Below, piece by piece: positions 8,732 through 17,349 of a stretch of DNA of 64,000 nt; position 1 is the first letter of the stretch, and every line of letters begins with the position of its first letter. Below the pieces are notes generated by a model. That model was not told where the DNA came from. It was given only the letters and a program-made list of their open reading frames with translations, and did no database searches. Source of the DNA: Natrinema caseinilyticum. Lineage in GTDB: Archaea; Halobacteriota; Halobacteria; Halobacteriales; Natrialbaceae. The position numbers and the translations under genes are program-made. Where the stretch lies: contig NZ_CP100445.1 of the NCBI RefSeq assembly GCF_024227435.1, positions 3,593,369 to 3,657,368 on the forward strand, written 5' to 3'.

Positions 8732-9271
8732 TCAGGACAACCGCGCAGCGATGTCCGCCTCGGTGATGATGCCGACGGTTTCGCCGGCCTGGGTGATCAT
8801 CACCGCCTTGTAGTGTTCGAGCAGGTTGCTAATCTCGTCCGACGTGGCATCTTTCGAGACGGTCGGAAAGCTTTCGCTCATGTGTTGCTCGACGGGCTCG
8901 TCTCGATCTTCGGAGTCGAGATGGACCAGATCGGTCTGACTGATCGAACCGACGGGAATGCCGTCCTGGATGACCGCGAGTTGCGAATAGGCCTCCTCTT
9001 CCATCTTTTGGGCGGCTTCCTTGACGGGGTCGTCGGGAGAGACGCTGACGACGGCCTCGTTCATCAAATCCTCCGCGCGGATGACGTCGTTCTCTGCCTT
9101 CTCGAGGGCGTTGACGATCCGTCGGAGCGTCGACAGGCGGGGATCGACGTCGCCGCCCTCGATGCGGGCGATCAGCGGCTGAGAGACGTCGGCTTTCTCG
9201 GCGAGTTCGCTCTGGGTGAGTTCGAGTTCGGTACGGCGCTGTCTGAGGTCCGCGGGCGTCGGGAGTTCCAT
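8732..9271 (-). CDS. XRE-family HTH fused to a CBS domain pair
   Basis: 179 aa. Residues 5-65 are an XRE/Cro helix-turn-helix (LRQRRTELELTQSELAEKADVSQPLIARIEGGDVDPRLSTLRRIVNAL). Residues 70-178 are two CBS motifs (MNEAVVSVSPDDPVKEAAQKM … GSISQTDLV and MSESFPTVSKDATSDEISNLL … VGIITEADIAARL). CBS pairs bind adenosyl nucleotides, so this is likely a DNA-binding switch tuned by energy state or S-adenosylmethionine; it is widespread in archaea. ATG at 9271 is used: a TATA-like CTATAA lies about 25 bases upstream, giving a leaderless message. Confidence 0.88.
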   Translation of the reverse strand: MELPTPADLRQRRTELELTQSELAEKADVSQPLIARIEGGDVDPRLSTLRRIVNALEKAENDVIRAEDLMNEAVVSVSPDDPVKEAAQKMEEEAYSQLAVIQDGIPVGSISQTDLVHLDSEDRDEPVEQHMSESFPTVSKDATSDEISNLLEHYKAVMITQAGETVGIITEADIAARLS

Positions 9272-9279
9272 ACTACACA

Positions 9280-9298
9280 ATAACCACGGGTTATAGAA
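9280..9298 (-). promoter_or_regulatory. TATA box with overlapping palindrome, promoter of the HTH-CBS gene
   Basis: On the minus strand a TATA-like CTATAA (9293-9298) precedes the ATG at 9271. The perfect palindrome ATAACC-CGT-GGTTAT (9280-9294) starts inside it and covers the expected initiation zone. This is where an XRE protein would bind to repress its own gene. Confidence 0.6.
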
Positions 9299-9343
9299 AG
9301 TCTTTGGGTGAGAGACGAATCGCGACCGTACTGTCGGACTCGA

Positions 9344-9697
9344 TTACTCGTCTTCGGGGACCTCTGCGATCTCGACGACCGACAGCGGAACGTCCCGCAG
9401 CGCACCGCCGACCTCGCTCTTCGCGATGCGAGAGGCGTGTTCCTCGCTGTCCGCGTTGAAGACTTCCATCTCGAGGCCGAGTCCGACGAGTGCGGTGTCG
9501 GCCGCGATAAACGCGGAGTCGAACGGCTCGCCGCAGGCCGGACAGCCCGTCGCGCCCACCTCGACTTCGACGTAGTCCATGTCTTCGCTGTTGAGTCGCT
9601 TTCCGGCTTCGCTGACGGCGACGCCAATCGCGTCGTCGATCGCTTCGACGTCACGAACGAGCCATGCGGCTTCCATCGCGACGAGATAATTACCCAT
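9344..9697 (-). CDS. UPF0212/DUF555 family protein
   Basis: 117 aa, beginning MGNYLVAMEAAWLVRDVEAIDDAIGVAVSEAGKRLN, with a zinc-knuckle-like CPACGEPF in the middle and a C-terminal LRDVPLSVVEIAEVPEDE. This is the conserved archaeal DUF555 family, whose function is not known. The frame stays open further upstream (to 9853), but that part is arginine- and serine-rich and unlike the family, so the ATG at 9697 is preferred. It is a single gene downstream of the HTH-CBS gene on the same strand. Confidence 0.85.
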   Translation of the reverse strand: MGNYLVAMEAAWLVRDVEAIDDAIGVAVSEAGKRLNSEDMDYVEVEVGATGCPACGEPFDSAFIAADTALVGLGLEMEVFNADSEEHASRIAKSEVGGALRDVPLSVVEIAEVPEDE

Positions 9698-9967
9698 ACG
9701 CGTTGGTCGTTCCGAGGGGTTTCCTGCTTTGCGGTTCGTCGGCGCGAACGGTCGCGCAGGGTTCGTTCCGCCGCCGGTGGAGTGCGCATGGGAGCAGAAT
9801 GATTCCCATAACTTACGGGAAATCCCCCGGTCGATTGCCGCCCGCTTAGCCATACATCGCCTCGAGTCCGCCCTCAGTTGCGTTCGTCGAAACCGAGCTT
9901 GAATCGCAAGACTGCGCCGACCCGATAAACTCGTATCAATCGTTATGAATGTAGGATTTCAAGAAGG

Positions 9968-9975
9968 CTTATATA
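9968..9975 (+). promoter_or_regulatory. TATA box of the small membrane protein gene
   Basis: The sequence CTTATATA lies 32-39 bases before the ATG at 10007, in a locally AT-rich stretch (9940-9975). It fits an archaeal TATA element serving a message with a leader of only a few bases. Confidence 0.5.
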
Positions 9976-10006
9976 GGCCCTCCGTCTGAGCATCGGCTGA
10001 ACGCTG

Positions 10007-10177
10007 ATGATATCCCGCGTGTACCGCGCGACGCTGTTCGCACTGTACCAGCTGTGCATTGTGACCGGTATCGTCGCAATGCCGCTTGCGATCGCCGCTC
10101 GACAGGCAGGGTTCACCCTGCCGATCCACCGGCTCCTCGCCAACGTCGAGGAAGCCTACGAGACTGCACAACCCTGA
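10007..10177 (+). CDS. Small haloarchaeal membrane protein
   Basis: 56 aa (MISRVYRATLFALYQLCIVT…), too short for most ORF lists. One strong hydrophobic segment (about residues 9-31) is followed by an arginine/histidine-bearing tail (LPIHRLLANVEEAYETAQP), so a single-pass membrane peptide is likely. A TATA box lies upstream, codon use is typical for this genome, and I recall similar small proteins encoded beside psmB in other haloarchaea, which would support a real gene. Its role is unknown. Confidence 0.7.
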   Translation: MISRVYRATLFALYQLCIVTGIVAMPLAIAARQAGFTLPIHRLLANVEEAYETAQP

Positions 10178-10360
10178 TGAACTCGATCACGCTGCCCTGA
10201 CGAACGAGACCGCGCGGCTGGATTTCCCGTTTTTCGCCCCTCGAGCGACCGCACCGGACGGCGTTCCCTGCGACGCTCGAACCGCGTTCCCCGCGACGCT
10301 CGAGGCCATCCCATCTCTCGGTGCGTGGAAGCGGAAACGACGGTCAGTGACCGCCGGTGT

Positions 10361-10366
10361 TTTATA
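10361..10366 (+). promoter_or_regulatory. TATA box of psmB
   Basis: TTTATA, within GTTTTATACC, lies 26-31 bases before the psmB ATG at 10392, so transcription should start at or only a few bases before the start codon. Confidence 0.6.
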
Positions 10367-10391
10367 CCGTCCCGGTCGTACGTTCCCAGCA

Positions 10392-11123
10392 ATGCGTACG
10401 CCTACACACGACTCCGACTTTTCTCGGACCGTCAACCAGTTGGCCGACGATCCGAATCCCTACGAACCGGAGGTCGGTTCCCTCCCACAGAACGATCTGA
10501 CGCGGGCCGACCTCGAGAACGTGAACAAAACCGGAACGACCACCATCGGGATTTCCACCGCCGACGGTGTCGTCATCGCCACTGATATGCGCGCCAGCCT
10601 CGGCGGTCGGTTCGTCTCGAACAAGAACGTCCAGAAGGTCGAACAGATCCACCCGACCGGCGCGCTCACGCTCGTCGGAAGCGTCGGCGGTGCCCAGTCG
10701 TTCATCTCGACGCTCCGCGCCGAGGTCAACCTCTACGAGGCGCGTCGCGGCGAACGGATGAACATCGACGCGCTGGCGACGCTCGCGGGCAACTTCGCTC
10801 GCGGTGGCCCGTTCTTCGCCATCCACCCGATCCTCGGCGGTGTCGACGAGGAAGGAAGCCACGTCTACAGCATCGACCCCGCCGGCGGCGTCATGGAAGA
10901 CGATTACACCGTCACCGGCAGCGGAATGCAACTCGCGTACGGTCACTTAGAGCAGTCCTACGAACCGGACATGTCCAACGAGGAGGCAAAGACGGTCGCA
11001 GCCCGCGGCATCAAATCCGCCGTCGAGCGCGATACCGGCTCCGGAAACGGCGTCTTCCTCTGTGAGATCACCGACGAGGGCGTCGATATCCACGGTCACC
11101 ACGACTTCGACGAAGTGCTGTAA
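10392..11123 (+). CDS. psmB: Proteasome beta subunit
   Basis: 243 aa. It starts MRTPTHDSDFSRTVNQL, like other haloarchaeal PsmB proteins, and carries a 48-residue propeptide. Self-cleavage is expected between Gly48 and Thr49 in VNKTG/TTTIGI, exposing the N-terminal threonine nucleophile of the 20S core particle. Family landmarks follow: GVVIATDMRASLGG, GALTLVGSVGGAQSF, RGERMNIDALATLAGNF, LGGVDEEGSHVYSIDPAGG, and YTVTGSGMQLAYG. The alpha subunits are not in the window. The frame is open upstream of 10392, but the TATA box and family alignment fix the start. Confidence 0.96.
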   Translation: MRTPTHDSDFSRTVNQLADDPNPYEPEVGSLPQNDLTRADLENVNKTGTTTIGISTADGVVIATDMRASLGGRFVSNKNVQKVEQIHPTGALTLVGSVGGAQSFISTLRAEVNLYEARRGERMNIDALATLAGNFARGGPFFAIHPILGGVDEEGSHVYSIDPAGGVMEDDYTVTGSGMQLAYGHLEQSYEPDMSNEEAKTVAARGIKSAVERDTGSGNGVFLCEITDEGVDIHGHHDFDEVL

Positions 11124-11460
11124 CCGGTTTCGCCTCTTCGTCTCTGTTTTCAGCCGCTTCCTCGCTCGTCGCCGCTGTCGACCGCAGCGGTTCCGATGCG
11201 ATCTCGCGACGACGGACGGATCGCAGGCAACGGGTATCCTACCGCCATCTCCGAGGAATAGTGAACTGAAGTCGGTTTTCAGGCGACTCGAGCGGGTCCC
11301 GACGGTCCGTCCGCGTTGCTCGAGACGACGTGTCACATTCGAGAGGGACGTCGGCCGGTTCGTCCTCGTACTCGAGAACGATGCGGGGAATCCTCGAACG
11401 AGAACTGCTGGACAGACGACTCCAGCGGTGTCTCCACCGGCATTCGAACGACGTTCGCCG
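11124..11460. other. Gene-poor spacer with a possible minus-strand relic
   Basis: No intact gene is seen between psmB and the oxidoreductase. On the minus strand an ATG at 11443 opens MPVETPLESSVQQFSFEDSP. A one-base shift near 11380 is then needed to continue as IVLEYEDEPADVPLECD. This may be a frameshifted small gene, or chance. Confidence 0.3.
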
Positions 11461-12561
11461 CTACCGTTTGGCTCGCGCGGCCGTTTCCCGGGGACTCTCC
11501 GCGAGCGTCACCGACCGGCCGCTCTCGCTCGAGCGGTAAATCGCGTCGATGACCCGCTGGACGGTCAGCGCCTCCTCGACGGTGTTGGTCTCCGGCGCCG
11601 TCCCCGCGGCGACGGCCGCGAGGAACGCTTCGTCCTGCTCGGCGTAGCCGGTCACGGTGGTGTCGCCGGTCATATCGACGTCGGCGTAGTAGTCGCTGCC
11701 GGCGGTTCCCGTCTCGAGGATCTCCAGGTTCGTGTCTCCGATGTCGAACTGCGCGCCCGCCTGAGTCCCGCGGACGCGAAAGTCCATGCTCTCCTGGCGG
11801 TTGGTCGCCCAGGCGGCCTCGAGCGAGATGGTCTGGCCGTCGGCACAGCGGACGAACGCGCTGACCGAATCGTCGACGTCGTACGTTTCGGCTTCAGCGT
11901 CCCAGTTGTCCCCGAAGCCGTCCGGATCCGCGTATTCCTCCCTGGTACCGAAGGTGGTCCGCGTGACGCCGCTCACCTCGACGATCTCGGGAAAGTCCAG
12001 CGTGTAGAGGGCGAGGTCGAGGGCGTGGACGCCGATGTCGAGGAGGGCACCGCCGCCCGCGAGTTCGGGGTCGGTAAACCACGACCCAGGACCCGGGACG
12101 CCGCGTCGACGGACGTAGTTGGCCTCGACGTGAGTCAGGTCGCCGAAGCGGCCGCGGGCGTGCTGTTCGTCGAACATGGCCATCGAGGCGGCGTAGCGGT
12201 TGTGAAATCCGACCATACAGATGCCGTCGGCTCTAGCCGCCGCGTCGACGATCCGTTCTGCGCTTTCTAGGGTATGCGCGAGCGGTTTTTCCACGAGGAC
12301 GTCACGGCCGGCCTCGAGGGCTGCGACGGCGATCGGTTCGTGGAACCGATTGGGCGTGGTCACGATGACGGCGTCGACCGCATCGTCGACGACGAGTTCC
12401 TCGTGGGTCTCGTACGTGACAGCGCCGAATTCGTCGGCGAATCGTCGTCGTTGTTCCGGGACGAGGTCCGCACCGGCGACGACGTCGGCGCCGAGATCCC
12501 GAACGCTTCGAGCGTGGAGGGTGCCCATACCGCCGAGGCCGACGATGCCGACGCCGATCAT
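11461..12561 (-). CDS. Gfo/Idh/MocA-family oxidoreductase
   Basis: 366 aa. The N-terminal Rossmann fold begins MIGVGIVGLGGMGTLHARSV and reaches the family signature VLVEKPLAHTLESAERI with its catalytic Lys. The C-terminal half supplies the substrate side (GPGSWFTDPELAGGGALLDIGVHALDLALY, with the paired Asp and His). These enzymes oxidise or reduce sugars, inositols and related polyols with NAD(P). It is divergent from the ThuA-like gene at 12839 across an AT-rich promoter region. ThuA and Gfo/Idh proteins are often neighbours in sugar catabolism, which supports a carbohydrate role. Confidence 0.88.
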   Translation of the reverse strand: MIGVGIVGLGGMGTLHARSVRDLGADVVAGADLVPEQRRRFADEFGAVTYETHEELVVDDAVDAVIVTTPNRFHEPIAVAALEAGRDVLVEKPLAHTLESAERIVDAAARADGICMVGFHNRYAASMAMFDEQHARGRFGDLTHVEANYVRRRGVPGPGSWFTDPELAGGGALLDIGVHALDLALYTLDFPEIVEVSGVTRTTFGTREEYADPDGFGDNWDAEAETYDVDDSVSAFVRCADGQTISLEAAWATNRQESMDFRVRGTQAGAQFDIGDTNLEILETGTAGSDYYADVDMTGDTTVTGYAEQDEAFLAAVAAGTAPETNTVEEALTVQRVIDAIYRSSESGRSVTLAESPRETAARAKR

Positions 12562-12746
12562 GTCTCGGCCCCCGATTTCGAGTCAGCAGAAACGAACGGA
12601 CGGTGAGAAACGAACCATTTCGACGACGTTTGAGTGCGATCCCGGTCCATAGAGAGAGGCAGTCGGCGATCGAAATAAGGGTTGTGACCGATTAATCTGT
12701 GCAATCATTTAGCAATTAATAACGAGCCATACTATTACGGAACGAA

Positions 12747-12765
12747 TATTCAAATATATTGAATA
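12747..12765. promoter_or_regulatory. AT-rich palindrome in the divergent Gfo/Idh-ThuA promoter
   Basis: TATTCAA-ATATA-TTGAATA is a perfect inverted repeat with 7-base arms. It lies in a 150-base AT-rich stretch (12640-12790) that must hold both promoters. A shared operator or paired TATA elements are both possible. Confidence 0.5.
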
Positions 12766-12838
12766 AATATGTTATTTACCGCATCCGTCCTCGCCCGCGT
12801 CCGGCCGAGCTAAGTTCACGACGGTCGACCGAACCGAT

Positions 12839-13534
12839 ATGGTCGCAGTCACGATCTGGAACGAATTTCGCCACGAACGCGAGGACGAGGCGGTCGGGGC
12901 CGTCTACCCAAATGGAATCCACGAGGTACTCGCCGCCGCACTCGCCGACGCACACGACGTCAGGACCGCGACGCTCGACGAACCCCACCACGGTCTCACT
13001 GCCGAGGTCCTCGAGGCGACCGACGTCCTCCTGTGGTGGGGCCACGAGGCCCACGACGAGGTCTCGGACGCGGTCGCCGACCGCGTTCACCGCCGTGTTC
13101 TCGAGGGGATGGGGTTTCTCCCGCTGCACTCGAGTCACTACGCGAAGCCCTTCGTACGGCTCATGGGAACGTCCTGCAGCCTGCAGTATCGCGAGGACGG
13201 CGCCACAGAGCGCCTGTGGGTCGTCGATCCCGGTCATCCGATCGCCGACGGACTCGACGAGTTCGTCGAACTACCCGAAACGGAGATGTACGGCGAACCG
13301 TTCGACGTCCCCGAACCCGACCGGCAGGTGTTCGTCAGCTGGTTCGAGGGCGGCGAGGTGTTTCGAAGCGGCTGCTGTTACCGGCGCGGCAACGGGCGAA
13401 TCTTCTATTTCCGGCCGGGCCACGAGACCTATCCGATCTACCACGACGCGGCGGTTCGCCGCGTGCTCCGCAACGCCGTCGAGTGGGCCAGTCCGACCGA
13501 GGGGGCACCACGGACGTTCGGGGAACGGGCGTAG
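12839..13534 (+). CDS. ThuA-like (trehalose utilisation) domain protein
   Basis: 231 aa. The fold is the class I glutamine amidotransferase-like domain of ThuA: MVAVTIWNEFRHEREDE, YPNGIHEVLAAAL, ATDVLLWWGHEAHDEV, GMGFLPLHSSHYAKPF, GHPIADGLDEFVELPETEMYGEPF, FRSGCCYRRGNGRIFYFRPGHETYPIYHD. ThuA acts in disaccharide catabolism in rhizobia, though the reaction is not settled. The position opposite a Gfo/Idh oxidoreductase suggests joint use on a sugar or sugar acid. ATG at 12839 is clear. Confidence 0.85.
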   Translation: MVAVTIWNEFRHEREDEAVGAVYPNGIHEVLAAALADAHDVRTATLDEPHHGLTAEVLEATDVLLWWGHEAHDEVSDAVADRVHRRVLEGMGFLPLHSSHYAKPFVRLMGTSCSLQYREDGATERLWVVDPGHPIADGLDEFVELPETEMYGEPFDVPEPDRQVFVSWFEGGEVFRSGCCYRRGNGRIFYFRPGHETYPIYHDAAVRRVLRNAVEWASPTEGAPRTFGERA

Positions 13535-13581
13535 CGCGCGCGTTCAGGGGATTTCTCACTCGCGGGGGCCCCTTCGTCCGT

Positions 13582-14433
13582 TCAGAACGTCTGTCGCCCT
13601 TCGTCGGTGATGACGCTCTCGAGCAGGTCGACCGGCGTCGCGTCGTAGGCGGGGTTCTTCACGTCGAAGCCGTCGGCCGGTTCGGCCATCACCTCGCTGT
13701 CGGGGCGGAATTCGTTCTCGAAGACGAACCCCTCGCTTACGATTTTCGAGGCCGAACCGAGGACGGTGACCGGGACGCCGACCTGCGCCGCCGTCGCGGC
13801 GATCGGGAACGTCCCGACGCGATTGTACAGCGTCTCGTTGACGATGCAATCCATCCCGACGACGACGCGGTCGCACTCCTCGAGGTAGATTCCGTGGGCG
13901 CTGTCGGTGACCAGCGTGGCGTCGACCCCCTCGAGATCGGCGAGCGTTCTGGCGGTCTTGCGTCCGAGATATCGGGGGCGTGCCTCGGTGACGTAGACGT
14001 CGAACGTCTTGCCCGCCTCGATGGCCTGCTCGAGGGCTTCGAGGACCGTCGAGGAGTAATCGTGAGTCAGCAAGGTCGCGCCGTCGGTGAGTTCGTCGAC
14101 GGCGTTTTCGGCCGCCAATCGCTTGCCGGATTCGATCCGCGTGACGACCTCGTCGATCTTCTCGCTCGTCAGCCGCCGCGCCTCATCGACGCTGTCGGGA
14201 TCCGCGTCGGCCACGTCGTCGACGACTTCCCGAACGGCGTTCTGGAGCGAAGCGTGAGAGGGGTTCGCCCGCCGCAGGACGGAGCCGTTGCGCTCGAGCG
14301 CGCGGGTGTACTCCTCGACGGTGGCGAACTCCCGCTCGACGAGTTCCTGGAGGGCTCGTGCGGCGTTTGCGGCTACTACCGAGGAGCTGTGCGTTTGCAT
14401 CTCCCTGATTTCCTCGGCGGTCTCGTCGATCAT
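13582..14433 (-). CDS. eIF2B-alpha/beta/delta-like protein (ribose-1,5-bisphosphate isomerase relative)
   Basis: 283 aa. The C-terminal Rossmann part carries the family marks: LLTHDYSSTVLEAL, FDVYVTEARPRYLGRKTARTL, VDATLVTDSAHGIYLEECDRVVVGMDCIVNETLYNRVGTFPIA, and the closing VKNPAYDATPVDLLESVITDEG. The family joins eIF2B regulatory subunits, methylthioribose-1-phosphate isomerase and the archaeal R15P isomerase of the AMP-salvage (RuBisCO III) pathway. At 283 aa it is shorter than the approximately 320-aa archaeal R15P isomerase and may act elsewhere. The frame is open up to 14715, but MIDETAEEIREMQTHSSSVV at 14433 is the natural start. Confidence 0.82.
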   Translation of the reverse strand: MIDETAEEIREMQTHSSSVVAANAARALQELVEREFATVEEYTRALERNGSVLRRANPSHASLQNAVREVVDDVADADPDSVDEARRLTSEKIDEVVTRIESGKRLAAENAVDELTDGATLLTHDYSSTVLEALEQAIEAGKTFDVYVTEARPRYLGRKTARTLADLEGVDATLVTDSAHGIYLEECDRVVVGMDCIVNETLYNRVGTFPIAATAAQVGVPVTVLGSASKIVSEGFVFENEFRPDSEVMAEPADGFDVKNPAYDATPVDLLESVITDEGRQTF

Positions 14434-14593
14434 ACGTTGACGAATTCCCGACAACGGCAAAGGTGTTCCGGGTATACGGACCGTCAGCGGGCGGGCATCT
14501 CGAGACGCGAGCCCGGAGACGGCCCGTCGATCCAGCCCGACGCTGGCGATAGACAGCGAACAGTATACGTCCTCGAACCACCTAGAGCCATCG

Positions 14594-14914
14594 ATGACCG
14601 TCACCGTCAGGTACACGTGCCCGCACTGCGGTGCCGTGGTGAGCGTCGAACGACGGCCCGACCTCGCGGATCGATCCGTCACCACGATCCCACAACCGGG
14701 GTGGGAGTACGCCACCCCGGACGGGGCCGTCGAGGAGGCCGACGGGATCGAGTTCCTCTGTGGCGAGGACGGACCCGTTACCGATCTGGAGGGCGATCCC
14801 GTCGAAGGCTGTGGCCGCCCGTTTTATCTCAATTTCGTCCGCTACGAGCAGGGCGTGGAACTCGAGCCCGATCCGCCGACCTACGGCGGGCCGCGGTTCG
14901 ATTTCAGGGGGTAG
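14594..14914 (+). CDS. Small zinc-ribbon protein
   Basis: 106 aa. A CPHCGAVV knuckle at residues 9-12 and a second Cys pair (FLCGEDG … VEGCGRPFYL) would bind one zinc. No other domain is visible. ATG at 14594 lies just downstream of the divergent eIF2B-like gene. It may bind nucleic acid or protein. Family not recognised. Confidence 0.75.
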   Translation: MTVTVRYTCPHCGAVVSVERRPDLADRSVTTIPQPGWEYATPDGAVEEADGIEFLCGEDGPVTDLEGDPVEGCGRPFYLNFVRYEQGVELEPDPPTYGGPRFDFRG

Positions 14915-15080
14915 GAACGGACGGCCACCGGAACCACGGACGAAGCGAGCAACGGGCAGCGAGAGCGGTACTCTCGCCGGACGGATCGTCGCGGCCGGTT
15001 CGAGCGAGCGGAGTGAGCGAGGACCGCCGGTAAAAAGGTGGGAACACAACCCTTTTCGAGGCCCGGAGGTACCTACCGAC

Positions 15081-16163
15081 ATGGACGAAGCCGCCGTTCG
15101 CGACCGCCTCCGGACGGTCGACGATCCGGAACTCGGCGACGACATCGTTTCGCTCGGCCTCGTAAACGACATCGACATCGACGGCGACGGCGACCGCGTC
15201 GCGGTCGATCTCGCCCTCGGGGCCCCCTACTCGCCCACCGAAAGTGACATCGCCGCCGCTGTTCGACGTGTACTGACGGATGCGGGGCTCGAACCGGATC
15301 TCACCGCGAGCGTTCCCGACCGGGACGATCTCACGAACGAGGAACAGGTCCTGCCGAACGTCAAGAACGTCATCGCAGTCGCCTCCGGAAAGGGCGGCGT
15401 CGGCAAATCCACCGTCGCGGTCAACCTCGCCGCCGGCCTCTCGCAGCTCGGTGCCCGCGTCGGCCTCTTCGACGCCGACGTCTACGGCCCGAACGTTCCG
15501 CGGATGGTCGCCGCCGACGAGCCGCCGATGGCCACCGAGGACGAAACTCTCGTTCCGCCCGAAAAGTACGGCGTGAAGCTGATGAGTATGGCGTTTCTCA
15601 CCGGCGAGGACGACCCCGTCATCTGGCGCGGCCCGATGGTCCACAAGGTAATCACGCAACTCACCGAGGACGTCGAGTGGGGCTACCTCGACTACCTCGT
15701 CGTCGATCTCCCGCCGGGAACCGGTGACACCCAGCTGACGATGCTTCAGACCATGCCCGTCACCGGCGCGGTCATCGTCACGACCCCGCAGGGCGTCGCG
15801 CTCGACGACGCCCGGAAGGGCCTCGAAATGTTCGCCAAACACGACACCGTCGTCCTGGGGATCGCCGAAAACATGTCGACGTTCGTCTGTCCCGATTGCG
15901 GCGGCGAACACGACATCTTCGGCTCCGGCGGTGGCGAGGAGTTCGCCGAGGAACACGACATGCCCTTCCTCGGATCGATTCCCCTCGATACCGCCGTCCG
16001 TGAGGGCGGCGACGGTGGGAAGCCGACCGTCCTGAAAGACGGGGGCGACACCAGCGACGCGCTCCGGACGCTCACCGAGAACGTCGCCAACAATACCGGC
16101 ATCGTCCACCGGCAAGGAATCTCTCAGACGCGCCGGAACGAAGCAGCGTCGCCCGACCGATGA
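15081..16163 (+). CDS. Mrp/NBP35-type Fe-S cluster carrier ATPase
   Basis: 360 aa. Residues 1-75 form a MIP18/DUF59-type domain (VDDPELGDDIVSLGLVNDI). The ATPase follows with a deviant Walker A GKGGVGKS (103-110), the switch GLFDADVYGPNVPRM, VVDLPPGTGDTQLT, and the cluster-binding pair C270-P-D-C273. Mrp/ApbC proteins assemble and hand on [4Fe-4S] clusters. The start at 15081 gives the standard DUF59-P-loop arrangement; the frame is open upstream without family similarity. The next gene overlaps it by four bases (ATGA), so the two are translationally coupled. Confidence 0.93.
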   Translation: MDEAAVRDRLRTVDDPELGDDIVSLGLVNDIDIDGDGDRVAVDLALGAPYSPTESDIAAAVRRVLTDAGLEPDLTASVPDRDDLTNEEQVLPNVKNVIAVASGKGGVGKSTVAVNLAAGLSQLGARVGLFDADVYGPNVPRMVAADEPPMATEDETLVPPEKYGVKLMSMAFLTGEDDPVIWRGPMVHKVITQLTEDVEWGYLDYLVVDLPPGTGDTQLTMLQTMPVTGAVIVTTPQGVALDDARKGLEMFAKHDTVVLGIAENMSTFVCPDCGGEHDIFGSGGGEEFAEEHDMPFLGSIPLDTAVREGGDGGKPTVLKDGGDTSDALRTLTENVANNTGIVHRQGISQTRRNEAASPDR

Positions 16164-16441
16164 CCGCCGACTCGAGCGACGGCGACGATTCCGACGTCGG
16201 TTCGAGCGGTGATACCCCGAACACGGGTTACGAATTCGAATCCGACGCCGAGCGCGTCGACTTCCTCCGAGACATCGCCGACGACATTCGCGGTGACTCG
16301 AGCGAGCGCGAGCAACTCGCGAACGTCCTGTACCGAACCAGCGACCTCTTCGACGAGCGCGAAGAGACCTCGCCCGAGGAGATCGTTCGCAATATGAAGG
16401 TCATCCTCGAGGTCACCGACCGCGGTGGCCTCGAGCGCTGA
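16160..16441 (+). CDS. Small acidic protein co-transcribed with mrp
   Basis: 93 aa; very acidic head (MTADSSDGDDSDVGSSGD), then a helical body (DAERVDFLRDIADDIRGDSSEREQLANVLYRTSDLFDEREETSPEEIVRNMKVILEV). Overlaps the mrp stop by four bases. No known domain; the coupling suggests a role near Fe-S assembly, but that is only context. Confidence 0.75.
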   Translation: MTADSSDGDDSDVGSSGDTPNTGYEFESDAERVDFLRDIADDIRGDSSEREQLANVLYRTSDLFDEREETSPEEIVRNMKVILEVTDRGGLER

Positions 16442-16635
16442 GTCGGTTCGCTCGATACGAGACCGGTTCTCGCCGTGTCGCCGTCGCAGGTCCCACGTGG
16501 CCCCAAGACCCACGATTTTGCGTACTCCTCGTCGCCCAGGTCACCGGTCGTTCGACGACGCATCGGTCGGTTCTCGGCGGCGACCGGGCCGGATTCGGAC
16601 GCGCCACTTTTGCGTCTGCCCCTCGAGGTGCGAGT

Positions 16636-17277
16636 GTGGACGCAAATCAACGGTCTCGAGCGAACCCCTTCGGTATGGACGAGGAGTGTCGGAACTGTCC
16701 GGCGCTTTGCGAGACGCGCACGCAGGTGGTACACGGCTACGGCGACGTCGGTGCGGACTTCCTGTTCGTCGGCGAGCGGCCGACGGCGCGAGCGGACGCC
16801 GTCGGCGTCCCGTTCGCCGGCGCGGGCGGACGCGACGGCGAGGGCGGGCTTCGGCGGATGCTCGAGCGCCTCGGCCTGTGTGACGTCACCTCGCCGGCCG
16901 ACGCGCCCGCGCTCGAGAACGCCTACCTGACGGATCTGACGCGCTGTCGCGATCCCGACCGGCGGCCGACCGACGACGAGATCGACGCGTGTGAGCCCTA
17001 CCTCAACGCCGAAATCCGGATGATCAACCCCGAGATTCTCGTTCCCGTCGGCGAGAGCGCGCTGACCGAACTGGGAACCGAGTACACGACGACGCCGACG
17101 GACGACCTCACGCTTCCAGGCGACCACGCGGCGCGGATTCGCGGTCGCGGGTTCGAACTGGTTCCGATGATCGATCCGCACGAACAGACCGACGAGCAAA
17201 CGCAGACCTGGATCGAGACCTTCGCACAGCTCATGGCGTCGGATTACCGGCAGACGAAGGGACGACAAGAACGGTAG
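16636..17277 (+). CDS. Uracil-DNA glycosylase, family 4-like with Fe-S cluster
   Basis: 213 aa, GTG start. All four cysteines of the family-4 [4Fe-4S] site are placed as expected: C-x2-C in EECRNCPALCETRTQVVHGYG, one in YLTDLTRCRDPD and one in DEIDACEPYL. The pocket motif is ADFLFVGERPTARADAVGVPFAGAGG, a little off the usual GEAPG, and the C-terminal motif is less clear. The enzyme should remove uracil (deaminated cytosine) from DNA. The changed GERPTA motif leaves some doubt about its exact activity. Confidence 0.85.
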   Translation: MDANQRSRANPFGMDEECRNCPALCETRTQVVHGYGDVGADFLFVGERPTARADAVGVPFAGAGGRDGEGGLRRMLERLGLCDVTSPADAPALENAYLTDLTRCRDPDRRPTDDEIDACEPYLNAEIRMINPEILVPVGESALTELGTEYTTTPTDDLTLPGDHAARIRGRGFELVPMIDPHEQTDEQTQTWIETFAQLMASDYRQTKGRQER

Positions 17278-17349
17278 GAACGGGAAGAACGATGGGCACG
17301 GGAGGAACGAGAGGACCGAACCGGTACCGGAGCGAAACCGAGCAGTCGA

